From Thalassiosira profunda (lineage: Eukaryota; Bacillariophyta; Thalassiosirophyceae; Thalassiosirales; Thalassiosiraceae), in contig JALLAP010000142.1 of NCBI GenBank assembly GCA_036939355.1, positions 1 through 18,369 of the forward strand: a DNA stretch of 18,369 nt, given 5' to 3'. The notes beneath the pieces are model-generated. The model searched no databases. It saw only the letters and a list, made by a program, of their open reading frames with translations, and had not been told where the DNA came from. Each line of letters starts with the position of its first letter. Position 1 is the stretch's first letter. Of the stretch, positions 1 through 9,242 are shown in pieces. The position numbers and the translations under genes are program-made.

Positions 1-484
1 CCTCGGCGTCCAATTGCAGCGTGAAGCTCCCCACCCTCCGCTGCGCCAATTGGATGGCCACCGTCTCCCCGTGCAGCGTCGAATTCCCCAACGGGACGAC
101 CCGGTTCACGCCCACGCTGACGAGGGTGCAGCACCCCCCGGGCTCGGCGGCGGTGGGCGGGTGTCTCTCAAAAATGGCCGCGCCGAACGGGCCGCCGGTG
201 CCCTCGGTGATGTTGCGATCCGACATGTGAATGGCCAGCGACATCATCTCCTCGTCGGACCGGTAAACCTTGGAGGAGAGCTCGGAGAAGGAGGCGATCG
301 CCCAGGAGGGGAGGGTGACCATGACCGAACCCTCGACGGAAATGGTGTCGGACTCCTCGTCGCCGGACGATTGCTTCCGTCTCCGCGGGCCCTTCCGATG
401 CTGCACGGCCCAGAGACCGCCGACGGCGACTACCGCCGCCGCCAGGGCGGCCGCCCAGTGGGAGGAGGACGACGACGATGGCAT
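1..484 (-). CDS. Membrane-anchored nucleoside deaminase-like protein, 3' part outside the window
   Basis: An open frame runs from an ATG at 484 down to base 1 without a stop, giving the first 161 residues. Residues 10-28 are an Ala/Val-rich hydrophobic segment, followed by a basic stretch (about 30-37), which looks like a signal anchor or targeting peptide. From about residue 80 the sequence matches the cytidine/guanine/tRNA-adenosine deaminase fold: a helix, then GGPFGAAIF (98-105), a VGVNRVVP strand, and the zinc-ligand and catalytic motif HGE at 138-140 (His138, Glu140). The second zinc motif (PCxxC) would lie beyond the window edge and cannot be checked. The family hydrolytically deaminates a base or nucleoside; the substrate cannot be told from this fragment, and guanine-deaminase-like members have the most similar N-terminal motif. 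It lies downstream of the FkbM/GT32 gene on the same strand, separated by 389 bp. Family call fairly firm; localisation is inference. Confidence 0.72.
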   Translation of the reverse strand, partial: MPSSSSSSHWAAALAAAVVAVGGLWAVQHRKGPRRRKQSSGDEESDTISVEGSVMVTLPSWAIASFSELSSKVYRSDEEMMSLAIHMSDRNITEGTGGPFGAAIFERHPPTAAEPGGCCTLVSVGVNRVVPLGNSTLHGETVAIQLAQRRVGSFTLQLDAE

Positions 485-873
485 CTGCCTCGGGATGGAG
501 GAGAAGAAGTGAGAGCTGTGAAAGAACAAACTCGCTCTCAGGTACGTACTTACCTACAAGTTACGTACGGCCGCGTCGCGTCATTCTACATACTCAGTTG
601 CCACTCGCGCCAGACGCGGCTTGATCGTGGTGGGCGACCCCACAGTGTTGAGGCCGTGCCGTCATTGGGCGGCGTTACTGAAGAGCTGCTCTGACCGGGG
701 CTGCACCTTGACATTGAGGGTGGCCGTCGCAGAGCTTTTCGACTGGACAGCCTACAATAGATGTAAATACCACCTTCATATCTTCACATGGCGCATTTCA
801 GCCTTGAAGATTGGGAAAGACGGAGGAAGACGCTCTATGCAAGCGATTTCATTGAGGCTCATCTGCGTATTAA
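485..873. promoter_or_regulatory. Intergenic region upstream of the deaminase gene
   Basis: This 389-bp stretch lies between the stop of the FkbM/GT32 gene and the ATG of the deaminase gene, both on the minus strand. It should hold the 3' end of the first and the promoter and 5' UTR of the second. The open frames here are short and show no recognisable protein. A 7-bp inverted repeat (GTACGTA at 542-548, TACGTAC at 562-568, 13-nt loop) lies about 60-85 bp upstream of the deaminase ATG. No convincing TATA box or RNA gene was seen. Confidence 0.35.
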
Positions 874-2849
874 TCACTGTCTCTTCTCGGCCGCTTTCCA
901 CACGGCGTCCACTTGCGGCACCCAAGCGGTGACGTTGTACGCCCGGTAGAGATCGTTTCGAGAGACGCGCTTGCATCCCTCGTATTCTTCGACTAGCAAT
1001 CCGTTGCACCATTCGTCCTTCGCCGTCACGACCATGCCATTCGTGTGGGAATTGAGGATGTGTCGCGCCTCGTTCCAGTTCAAAGTTCGATTGCCCCGGG
1101 CGAGCCTTTGGCCGAACAGATCCTCCTCCAACGACTCCGAGAAGGTGTTCACGAGCGTCATGTGGTCCGAGCTCTTGATCCATCCATTTTTCCTTGGATA
1201 GGTTTCCCGCTTGGCGCATTGTCGTATGAACACGTTCAGTATGAGCTCGTTCTTCGGGCTGCTTCCGAACAGATCCTGGGCAAAGTTTATGTCATAGTAG
1301 GTTGGAATGACAAGCTTCGTCGTCAGCGGATCGATATATTCGTCCAGCTTTTTGTTCATCACGCGATCGATATCGACGTACAGCCCGCCCGTTTCGTAAA
1401 TGCGCATCAATCTGTATGCATCCGTCTTCTCGACAATGTGCGCAGTTGCCAGATCCTTCTTTGCCGAGAGCGGTATATCTGGATGCTCAAACGTTTGGAT
1501 GCCGTCGTTGATGTCGTCAAAGTCGTGGATTCGGAATTCCCAGTCGGGGTTCAACCGCTGGAGATTCTTTGCCCCCTGCTCCAGCATCTGGAACGTCGAG
1601 TTCAAGATTTGCTTGTCGTTCCATATCAAGTGCACAATCTTTGGGAAGGGTGGCAGATCTTTGAGTTTGTCGAGCAAGCCTGATTGGAGACTTAGTCCAA
1701 TTTCATGCTGCGAAGACTCCGGGGGCGCGTTGTGAGAAACTGCATCTTCTTTGGCCGGTGGTTTGTCTTTGGGGTCAGGCTTTGCGAGCTTGTGCCCCTG
1801 GGTCGTATTCTGCTTCGATTCACCAGCGAGCATTGCATTTGCTTCCTGAAAATCCCAAGGCTGGACAAGGTCGGGCCGCCAGTAGATTTCATCGCCAATG
1901 CTCCAATCCCGATTTACATGCGTCCAAGCAAGATGTATCCAAACTGCTTGAGATACTCTTCTCTTTTGGAGCCATCCCTATTTCGCCATTCTATCACGAG
2001 GACCGAAATATCTACTCTCTGAAAATCGATCGCCCTTAACACCTCCAACTCGCTCCCCTCCACATCGATCGAGGCGAAATCAAAACCGCCCTGCCAATTC
2101 CTTGGTATCGAGGTCAAGGGGATGCACCCGGCTCTTCGCGGCTTGCATTTGCCAAATCCACCGAAATCCACCGTTCGCGCAGTTTCGCACAGACCGTGAT
2201 CAAACACAGTGGCGTACGGGCGGTTCTTGGCGCAATCCTCGAAGCAAGTGGTTGGCTCGAATAGCCATCCGTCCCACCCAAGGTACTGTTCGAAGAAAAG
2301 CGTGTTGGTAAACTGTAATCCATAATATCCACCGATTTCGAGGTACCTCCCCGATCGCCGCGGGGTCGGGTGCAAGAAGAACATTTGCGCCACCATAAAG
2401 TCGAGCTGCTGCCCCGGGAAGTTGACCTCGCCTATTTTCACCTTCGCGCCCTCCGGGGATGCAACTTCGTTCCGGGTCATGTTTATGCCCGCCTTCGCCG
2501 CAGTGCGGAGCGGCGCCATGATTTCATCGTGGTGCGGCAAGAGAATTCCGGCGAGGTTGGAACAGTCGAATTGATAAGCCCAGTAGCCAAGGGGTTCCAC
2601 GTGATTGCCGTGGCATTTTTGCATCAGCAGCTGCAGCCGTTCCCAGGAAGCACGGGCGGCTGCGGGCGACAGCGCGTTCTGCTCCGGTGATTGATGCAAC
2701 AAAGGGCCGACACGAACGGAGCCAGAGTCAAATATGGCAGCTCTGTGGATGAAGAAGATGGAAATGGCAAATTGGGCCAAGACGAATGCCCCGGCCGCTT
2801 TAGTAACAAGGGGGGACGGTTTCTTCGCGGGGCGTCTCCCGACCTCCAT
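874..2849 (-). CDS. FkbM methyltransferase fused to GT32 (DXD) glycosyltransferase, one frameshift
   Basis: Two open frames, 2849-1914 and a second running from about 1930 to 874, form one gene if a single base is added near 1924 (minus-strand CTTGGACGC). The corrected product is about 658 residues. Residues 19-39 are a hydrophobic signal anchor, so a type II Golgi protein is likely. The FkbM domain has SAM motif LEIGGYYG (about 170-177), an EP pair at 198-199, and the family hallmark IDVEGSELEVL (261-271). Past the shift the other frame continues with a natural FkbM ending (GDEIYWRPDLV), which is why I read a frameshift, not a stop. After a Pro/Lys-rich linker comes a GT32/Gly_transf_sug domain: KIVHLIW, then DAYRLMRIYETGGLYVDID containing the DXD metal and sugar-nucleotide motif. 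It probably transfers a sugar and O-methylates it or a neighbouring group in surface glycan synthesis. A competing reading is a 72-nt intron (GTAAAT at about 1918 to TTTTCAG), but it would remove the conserved ending. The gene is divergent from a second fusion of the same kind. Confidence 0.8.
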
Positions 2850-3344
2850 GTTGATGTGCCGTCACGCTGAGGTGACTTTACATGATAGCAAGTCCCATCC
2901 GCCCCAACTCCACTCCGCACCCAACTGGGTGTGGTGGAGTGCGTCGGCGTCCTCGGGGTCGGCGGTCGGTCGCGGTCGGCGCCAGTGGATGGAGCTGATT
3001 TGAGTTGAGACGGCGGCGGTTGACATTCTGGTGCACCCTGGGTGCATGCATGCACTTTTAGTTTGGTGAACCTTAGCTGGCCAACCACCCCGCCCAGCGT
3101 GCACCTGGCATTTTTTGCTCGCCTCCGCCACCGCACCCGGCGTGATGCACCGCGCCTGCTTTGGGGAGGAGACGGACGCAGGGCGAGTCCTCCCGGCGTG
3201 ATTGGCGTGCCGATACGGGGGCGGGGGCGGGGGCGGGGGCGGGGCGAAGGACCTCGTCGCTGGGATTTTGGATTGAGTGATGTGTGCGCACAAGACGAAG
3301 TGACGACCGGCCGTTTGCAATTCCAACCTCCCCCAAACAAAACC
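2850..3344. promoter_or_regulatory. Shared divergent promoter region of the two glycosyltransferase/methyltransferase fusions
   Basis: The ATG of the minus gene (2849) and the ATG of the plus gene (3345) are separated by 495 bp with no recognisable protein. Frames crossing it are open but low complexity. The region is rich in G/C and includes a GGGGGC hexamer repeat at 3217-3245. The pair is likely transcribed from one bidirectional promoter; this is inference from layout. The plus-strand ATG sits in a good eukaryotic context (AACCATGT, A at -3). Confidence 0.45.
3217..3245 (+). repeat. (GGGGGC)n hexamer repeat, potential G-quadruplex
   Basis: Four perfect GGGGGC units followed by GGGG, so five G-runs separated by single C bases on the plus strand. 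Such an arrangement fits the G-quadruplex rule with one-base loops, and the same bases can act as Sp1-like GC boxes. It lies about 100 bp upstream of the plus-strand ATG, where it could be in the promoter or the 5' UTR. Confidence 0.85.
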
Positions 3345-5119
3345 ATGTCGACCACTGGCGATGGCACCCACATCGTGCTAACGCGGCGGCAGGCGTGGCG
3401 CTACTCCCTCGGCCTTCTGCTGATATATCATGTCGCACATCAGCTCGCCTCTCAATTGCGCGGCCAGCTCGCCTCGATTCGGGTCCATCTGTCGACGGAC
3501 CTGGGCGGGCACATGCTGCGGTCGTCGGTGCACACGCACAATCTCAATCTGCGCGCGCTGGAGCAACACATGCACGACCGGCGGAGGGCGCTGCTCAACG
3601 CCTCGTCCGTCATGATGCTCGGGCAATGTAGCGGCTGCCCCGAACCGAGCGAGTTCTTCCACGGCCATTTCGACGGGGAGATGGAGTTCGTGAAGCCCTG
3701 GCGCGAAATGGAGGGGGCGGAGGCGTCTGTCAAGGGGGCGTATTTGGACTTGTTTGCCAATCCGAACCAGAGCGACCTACTGGTCGGCGGGGCGTGCGAC
3801 ACCTACCGCGCCTTTGCGGAGGCGGGAGGTATCCGCCGGAAGCACGTCCTCGTCGCGGGCATCAACGAGAATTGGGGCGAGTTCAGCACGCCGGTGCCGA
3901 ATCGCACCGTGGACTGGGGCGAGTGGAGGGGCCATTTCGAGAGCAACGGGTGCCGCGAGGAGGATCTTTGGGCGTATCTCGACAACGAAAACGTCTCGGC
4001 GGTGTTCACCACGACGCACCAGTTCATCGACCACCCGAAGGCCATCTCGGTGCCGTTGGGCGTGCACGACCCCGACATCTTGATCGAGCTGCTTCGGAGG
4101 GGGGACGCGCCCAACCGGACGGAGCTGTTGGTCATCAACCAATCGCTACAGCCGCATCGTGTGGAAATTGCGAACAGCGTGATAGCTAACTTCAATCGGA
4201 CCGGGACGATTGTCGAGAATGCGTACGTTCCGGAGGGAGACAAGTATGTGTTCTGGGACAGCCTGCGGCGTGCAAAATTTGTGCTCGCTCCGAGCGGAAT
4301 GGGGTGGGACACTTACCGCGCCTGGGAGGCGCTCGCCTTGGGGACGATCCCGTTCTCGAACGATACTATCGCAAAGACGGCTTCTACCGAACGTTCGACG
4401 ACTTGCCGGTGCTGTGGGTTGACCACTTTGACAACGTCACGCCGGCGCTGCTGGAGGCGGAGTACCCGCGGATACTTTCGCGGGCGAGGAGCTACAAGCT
4501 GGAGAAGCTCACCAATTGGTGGTGGGTCAATTTGATCAACAGCTACAGGGAACATCCGGGCAGACCAAGCATCCCGAAAGAGCCGAAAAGGGATGTTGCA
4601 GAGAAGGACGAGAGTCAATCGGCATCGTTGCCTGAAGCAGCCACTGCCACCTCACTCGACGAGACTCCTGGGATCTCCCACTGGCGAACCCAAGGCAACG
4701 CATCCGCATGCCGGGAAGTGATGTTCTATGTCGATTCGCGGTTGCCCAGGGGGAAGGACACGTTCGTTCGTTCCAGTTGGACGATCGCTTCCCACGTCGT
4801 CCGGACGTCCGCGGCGTTCAATGAGACCTGCCTCGCGTTCTTTCATGTGTCGGAGAAAAGGCTCGATGGCATGCGCCTTCATCGGGGCACCCGGGCCATG
4901 CTGCAAATCGCCCTCGAGGCGGCCCAACCCCTCTTGCAGCACGACGACGGGCTTGTTTGCGAATTCGGCGTGGCCAGCGGTCGGAGCATTCGGATGACGA
5001 ACGAAATGCTGCCCCTCGAAACGCCCATCCACGGCTTCGACACATTCACGGGGCTGCCGCACGCGTGGGGCAGCGAGCTTGATGTGACCGCCACAAGTAG
5101 ACTGCGTATCCTGCTTTGA
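3345..5119 (+). CDS. Exostosin-like glycosyltransferase fused to TylF-like methyltransferase, one frameshift, methyltransferase cut short
   Basis: The first frame starts at ATG 3345. An in-frame ATG further upstream at 3042 only adds low-complexity residues. It runs to about 4350, then continues in another frame to the TGA at 5117-5119. One extra C in the CCC at 4349-4351 joins them into about 591 residues. Residues 18-36 are a signal anchor (type II), followed by a helical stem. The glycosyltransferase part has a conserved C-terminal block: RRAKFVLAPSGMGWDTYRAW, then EALALGTIP and, across the shift, VLERYYRKDGFYRTF. This resembles exostosin/GT47-like or RXYLT1-like enzymes. After a Ser/Pro/Glu linker a class I methyltransferase begins: VCEFGVASGRS (Cys539 onward, corrected numbering), then IHGFDTFTGLP, typical of TylF/MycF-type O-methyltransferases. 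It stops about 50 residues after the SAM motif, where over 100 more are usual. Either the 3' end is lost or an unseen intron starts near 5085. Several NxS/T sites fit a luminal protein. Confidence 0.75.
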
Positions 5120-5460
5120 GGTCGGCGGCTGCCACCAAATGTCGGGGAGAGGAGATGCAGTGCAGTACATCGTGATGCCGCGTAAACAAGATGCTGCCGC
5201 CGAACATGTTTGAGAGGACGGAGTGGAACCTCGCCCAAGGGGGTGGAGGGATTTGCAACCGGGCGAGCACATCTTGTGCGCACAAACAGCTCGCCCAGTT
5301 TTCAAAATTTGGAACTGATTTGAAATTCCAGACGGCCCAAAGGGGCCTCCATTCCTGTTGTCTCGTTCGCCGTTTGCTGATCATGCCACCGATTGACCTA
5401 GGTAATTATTCATTTTATGAAGCTCTGATCTGAGTTGCATCCCTCCGCCCTCCTGTGCCT
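5120..5460. other. Intergenic region between convergent genes
   Basis: This 341-bp stretch lies between the stop of the exostosin-like/methyltransferase gene (plus) and the stop of the BED gene (minus), so it should hold both 3' ends. I searched its plus-strand frames for the missing methyltransferase residues and found no convincing exon. It contains a strong inverted repeat (listed separately). A frame from 5191 encodes no recognisable protein. Confidence 0.4.
5261..5296. repeat. Inverted repeat with nested 12-bp palindrome
   Basis: GGGCGAGC at 5261-5268 pairs with GCTCGCCC at 5289-5296. The 20-nt loop holds the perfect palindrome TTGTGCGCACAA (5274-5285). It lies about 140 bp past the stop of the plus-strand gene and could form an RNA hairpin in its 3' UTR or a cruciform in DNA. 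Function unknown. Confidence 0.6.
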
Positions 5461-7318
5461 TCAAATGTCGCAGGTGATCTCCTGTCCCTTCATCTCAACC
5501 AGTGCCGCTTTGAGCATCTTGTTTTCGGTGCCCATTGCTTTCAGCTGCTCTTTCGACGCCTTCAGCTGCTCGTTCGCCCGCGTCTCATTTTCGGCCAGCT
5601 TCGCCTTGAGCTGCTCAATCTCGGCGCCCATCGCCGCCTTCATTGCCTCGTCGGACGCTGATGGTGGATTGTAAGCCGCTCGCTCTTGGGTCGCCTCCCC
5701 AACGTTTCCAAGCGAAGTTGCCGCATCGGCTTTGCGGGGGGCGAGCTCCTTCTCCGACTCCAACTCATCGACTCTTTCCGCCAAGGCTGCATTCACCAAA
5801 TCCTGTACTACCGCTGCCACCTCCGATTTTGCTAGCTTTTCCTCCAACCTTTTGCGGTCCAGCTTCTGAGCCACACTTTCGTTGGTCAACCCTCCATGGA
5901 GTGGCTTTGTGCCGAACAGCGCCTTGCATTGCTTCTCCTCCCAGCACTTCAGGGTCTCTACGGTGCAATTGCGCACCGCTTTGCTGTTCCTCAAACGCTG
6001 CGCAGCAAGCTCCACAATCAGGGGGTGCTCACTGATCCAGAATGATTGCCCAATGCGATTGCGAAGGCTGTGATACTCGCCCGGGCCAAGCTTGCGATCC
6101 TTGAGAGCTTTCCGGGTGGTTTCATCGAGGTGGACTTCGATTTTCTCAAAGATCTTGTCCGTAGCAATGCCAAACTCGAGGAGGGGTTCAGGGACCTTGT
6201 TCTCTCTCAATTCACGCACAACCCTTTCTTCCCTCGTCTCCTTTCGTGCCTCTGCGCCCTTCTTCTTCTCATCATTCTCCACGGGCTTGCCCCCTTTGCT
6301 CTCGGCCGCGGACGAAGACTTCCCGGAAGAAGGCGCGCCTCCTTTGACCTGCAGGCCCGCCTCATCGCCGCTCTTGACGAGGGCGGCGTACTCCTCGGGG
6401 TGTTTTTTCGCGAGGTGGGACTTGAGGCCTGCCGTGCCCATCTTGATGGAGATGTCCTTGCCGCAGAGGCTGCAGTTGGCGGTGGTCTTCTTCTCGGGGT
6501 GGGCCTCCCGGTCGTACTTCTTGAAGTGCACCCAGAATGGGGACCTGACGTTCTCGGGCTGCCAAGAGCAAACGGTGAGTGTGGTGTGCAATTTAATTCC
6601 CCCCTCCCCTCCCCAATTTCACTGCGCTCACCTTGACGAGGACACACTCGGAATGATGCTCACCAGCGTGCTCGGCTTCATCTTTCAGCTTGGCAGCATC
6701 ATTCAGCCACTCAAATCCCTCCATCTCGTTCTCCTCGTCCTCGGATCCACATGCGTCCATAACTTGCTGAGCGGTCCACTGCGTGCGGATCCGTTTTCCT
6801 TCCGGTGGGTATTCGATTTGGGCGACCTCGCCCGAGCTGACCCGATCTTCAGCGGCGGCGCGACATTCTTTCACCGCGTGAAGGAGTTGGCGGCGCTGCC
6901 CAATCATCTCCTGTATTTTGAGACGCCGAGGGTCGGTGTTGGTTGGCCCGGACGACCCCGCCGTAGGATCTTTGCTGCCCGCCATGGCCTTATTGCTTTT
7001 GCCGAGCAGCTTGCCCTGCGCCGCCAACAGCGAGCCGGGGCCGCTGGCCTGCGTGGCCTTCTTGGGGGGCCTGGCGGCCGATTTGGCGCTATTAGCGCCC
7101 ACGCCATGCCTTTTGTTTGGATTCGAGGGGACCGCCGCGCGTCCGTCGTTCCGGTGATTGGGGCGGGTGGATGATTTGGCCTCGGCTGTGCGAGGCCTCC
7201 CCTCATATCCTCCGCGTTTCGTTCCTCCGGCGTCCTGGAGCAGGCTAGCCCAGCTAGGTGGGTCCCCGACAGCCCGATTCTCCTCCGCCGACGTCTTCAG
7301 AGCCCCCCGCTTGGACAT
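5461..7318 (-). CDS. BED-type zinc-finger protein with C-terminal coiled coil, two exons
   Basis: Exon 1 is 7318-6632 and exon 2 is 6558-5461. The 73-nt intron (6559-6631) has GTGAGC at its 5' end and TTGGCAG at its 3' end, phase 0, and both exons are multiples of three (594 residues in total). Residues 1-110 are low-complexity and rich in Lys, Ser, Gly and Pro. Residues about 234-285 form a BED zinc finger: SPFWVHF, then CSLC (Cys258, Cys261), and HLAKKH (His277, His282). The intron falls almost exactly at the start of this domain. Residues about 440-590 are heptad-rich with many Glu/Lys/Leu/Ala and probably form a coiled coil for dimerisation. BED fingers bind DNA and are found in chromatin proteins and in hAT-type transposases. 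No transposase catalytic domain or hAT dimerisation motif was seen here, so a DNA-binding or regulatory protein is the safer call. The start is the first ATG of a frame that continues open upstream; longer starts would overlap the divergent neighbour. Confidence 0.75.
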
Positions 7319-7553
7319 GGTTCTATCGGTCGTAGCCTTTGGTCGCTCGCTCTTCTGCAATGCGCTTGCTCGGCTGTCCGAAATCTGCCGAAATCCAAAA
7401 GCAAAGATCTTCTCTAAAGGACGCGATTTGAATACAACCGAGTCCTTTAGATGGAATTGTGCGGCTGCAAACAAAGCAGATAAAAGCCCCGCCCGCCCCG
7501 CGCCCAGCGGCCACGGCCGGCCGGCCCCTACGCCCCGTTGCAACGAGTCAACC
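7319..7553. promoter_or_regulatory. Short divergent promoter region between the BED and HA-domain genes
   Basis: Only 235 bp separate the two divergent ATGs (7318 minus, 7554 plus). A TATA-like GATAAAAG at 7479-7486, followed directly by a GC-box-like CCCCGCCCGCCCC, lies about 70 bp upstream of the plus ATG. No matching element was found for the minus gene. The plus ATG has a good context (ACCATGG). The region remains open in one frame on each strand, so slightly longer proteins are possible. Confidence 0.4.
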
Positions 7554-9242
7554 ATGGCTAGGGATGCGGCCTTGGACCCGATTCTCGGGACCTCTTCGCC
7601 GTCTGGAGTCGACGGCGGCTGGATGCAGGATGTCTTGGAGGAGCTTGACGAGATCGCCGCCAAACTGTTTCCGCCTTCGCCCAGTTTCCCCTCTTCGCCT
7701 TCGCCCCCCGCCAAATGCCAATCTGTTGATGACATCGTTGCAAACCATCACTTCAATAATGTGGGCGAATTCGTTCCTAAAAAACGCCAATCGTCGCAAT
7801 TGGACCCCTCGGCCAAGGCGAAATACTACATCTACCATCCACTCATAAAACGTCAGGCCGGCAAAGAGAAGTTGACGCAGACCCAAATCAACGACATCCT
7901 CACGTCGAAGCTGAAAATATTGCACGACGTGAAGGCCAAGGAGTGGGAAAAGATGGCAGAAGACTGCCCGTATGGCTCCGAGTGCTACAAAGTATGCGGC
8001 GATGGTGATGGGGAGAAGGAGCCGATATCGGATGTACATTCCGTTGAGATGGCCATGAGAGCGGCTGCCGCCAATGCCCATACCGGGAAGCATCCAGTTA
8101 CTCTTCTGGGCCTGTGCGGCATACCGGAACACAACGGGGGGCACACCCTGGCCAACTTCGGTTACTGTTTAGAAGGTTGGGAATTCAATGATACACAGTC
8201 TACTAGCGGGGCATTGAATTGGGCCAACACCTTGGCCGAGATGAACCTCAGCTTCTCGGTTTCGCGGGAGCACCTCTTCAATAGTGTGCTGTTCAATTCC
8301 AGGCTCTGTCCCGTCACGGAGAAGGGTGTGGGATGCCCTGCTTGGGACGAATCCGAGGCTGACTTGCGTGCGGATCAGATCAACTTCCTCCACGAGTTCT
8401 ACGTGGACATCGGTCTGATGCCCATTTTTATCAACATTGCGGGGCGGGATCCAACAAACAAACCGCAGCTGGTGTACGACCGCCTGAACCAAAAACACAT
8501 CGCTCTCGGCATTTGGCATCTCTTGCACATGCAATTCTATGACGGTTTTCGGGACACGCGCGTGATTGACCAAATTGCCCACGTGAGCCTCATTTTGGAC
8601 GAATTCTGCGATCTGACTGAACCAACTAGCTGCCTGGCGGAGCGCTCCTTCGAGGAGATCATGATCTCCAAATTCATGTTCTCAAACCAAATCAGCAAAG
8701 AGAAAATGAGTCCCGAAGAACTCCTCGAACTGCGCAAGAAGCATTACCAGTACCTGAATGAATGCCGCAGGGTCAAGCACGATTCCCAGTGGATGAAACG
8801 CTACAATGAACTGCTTCGGTTCGCGAAGTTGAACAAGCACTGCAATGTACCAATAGATTCCCGAGGATGGACTTCAGCTCGTCTTGCGCAATGGAAAGCC
8901 AAGGGCTGGAGCAAAGAGCTGGGTCATTGGGTCGACAATCAGCGACAGCTCAAGAAGGGCGGCGCGTTGAGAGAGGATCGTGAGAACCTGCTCAAGCAGG
9001 CCGGGTTTGTCTTTGTTGTTATAGGGGGAGCGGTCAGAGTTAGAGCAGTGGTGAACGGGCGCCCTTCCGAGACAGATTACGAAGACTTCGCGAGTCTAAG
9101 AAGAGCCAGGAAGAGTCGTCTGGGGCATGATATCAAAGTGGGTGGCAAGTGGAAGACGATCACGAGGGACATGGTGCAGGGCGCCCCGAATGGAGTGCTC
9201 ATTGTTGCCAGCCGGAAGAAGAGTGTAGAGTTCATCGATTGA
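7554..9242 (+). CDS. HA (helicase-associated) domain protein of unknown function
   Basis: A single-exon gene of 562 residues, starting at the ATG in the ACCATGG context at 7554. The N-terminal 60 residues are acidic and then Pro/Ser-rich. Residues about 80-400 form a folded-looking region I do not recognise, with several Cys residues and a Gly/His-rich stretch (near 185-205). Residues about 413-487 match the HA domain: a Trp-led helix (QWMKRYNELLRFAKLNKHCNVP) with the family's conserved NVP, then LGHWVDNQRQLKKGG, ending in LLKQAGFVF. HA domains are short helical, presumably nucleic-acid-binding modules that occur with or without helicases and are greatly expanded in algae. No helicase motif is present here. 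The last 70 residues are basic and end in VEFID. The gene is divergent from the BED gene and 271 bp upstream of the OTU gene. The role is unknown; binding to nucleic acid is inference. Confidence 0.72.
   Translation: MARDAALDPILGTSSPSGVDGGWMQDVLEELDEIAAKLFPPSPSFPSSPSPPAKCQSVDDIVANHHFNNVGEFVPKKRQSSQLDPSAKAKYYIYHPLIKRQAGKEKLTQTQINDILTSKLKILHDVKAKEWEKMAEDCPYGSECYKVCGDGDGEKEPISDVHSVEMAMRAAAANAHTGKHPVTLLGLCGIPEHNGGHTLANFGYCLEGWEFNDTQSTSGALNWANTLAEMNLSFSVSREHLFNSVLFNSRLCPVTEKGVGCPAWDESEADLRADQINFLHEFYVDIGLMPIFINIAGRDPTNKPQLVYDRLNQKHIALGIWHLLHMQFYDGFRDTRVIDQIAHVSLILDEFCDLTEPTSCLAERSFEEIMISKFMFSNQISKEKMSPEELLELRKKHYQYLNECRRVKHDSQWMKRYNELLRFAKLNKHCNVPIDSRGWTSARLAQWKAKGWSKELGHWVDNQRQLKKGGALREDRENLLKQAGFVFVVIGGAVRVRAVVNGRPSETDYEDFASLRRARKSRLGHDIKVGGKWKTITRDMVQGAPNGVLIVASRKKSVEFID

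Noticed and set aside
1045..1683. A 212-residue open frame on the plus strand
   Set aside because: It lies opposite the GT32 domain, whose DXD and other family motifs are clear on the minus strand. The plus frame has no recognisable domain.
1847..1918. A possible 72-nt intron in the FkbM/GT32 gene (GTAAAT to TTTTCAG)
   Set aside because: The size and ends fit, but it would remove a protein-like stretch (GDEIYWRPDLV) that suits the end of an FkbM domain. The coding length also becomes divisible by three with a single added base, as in the three other broken genes.
5461..7318. The BED protein as a hAT transposase
   Set aside because: Only the BED finger matches. I see no RNase H-like catalytic residues and no C-terminal hAT dimerisation motif; the C-terminus is a coiled coil instead.
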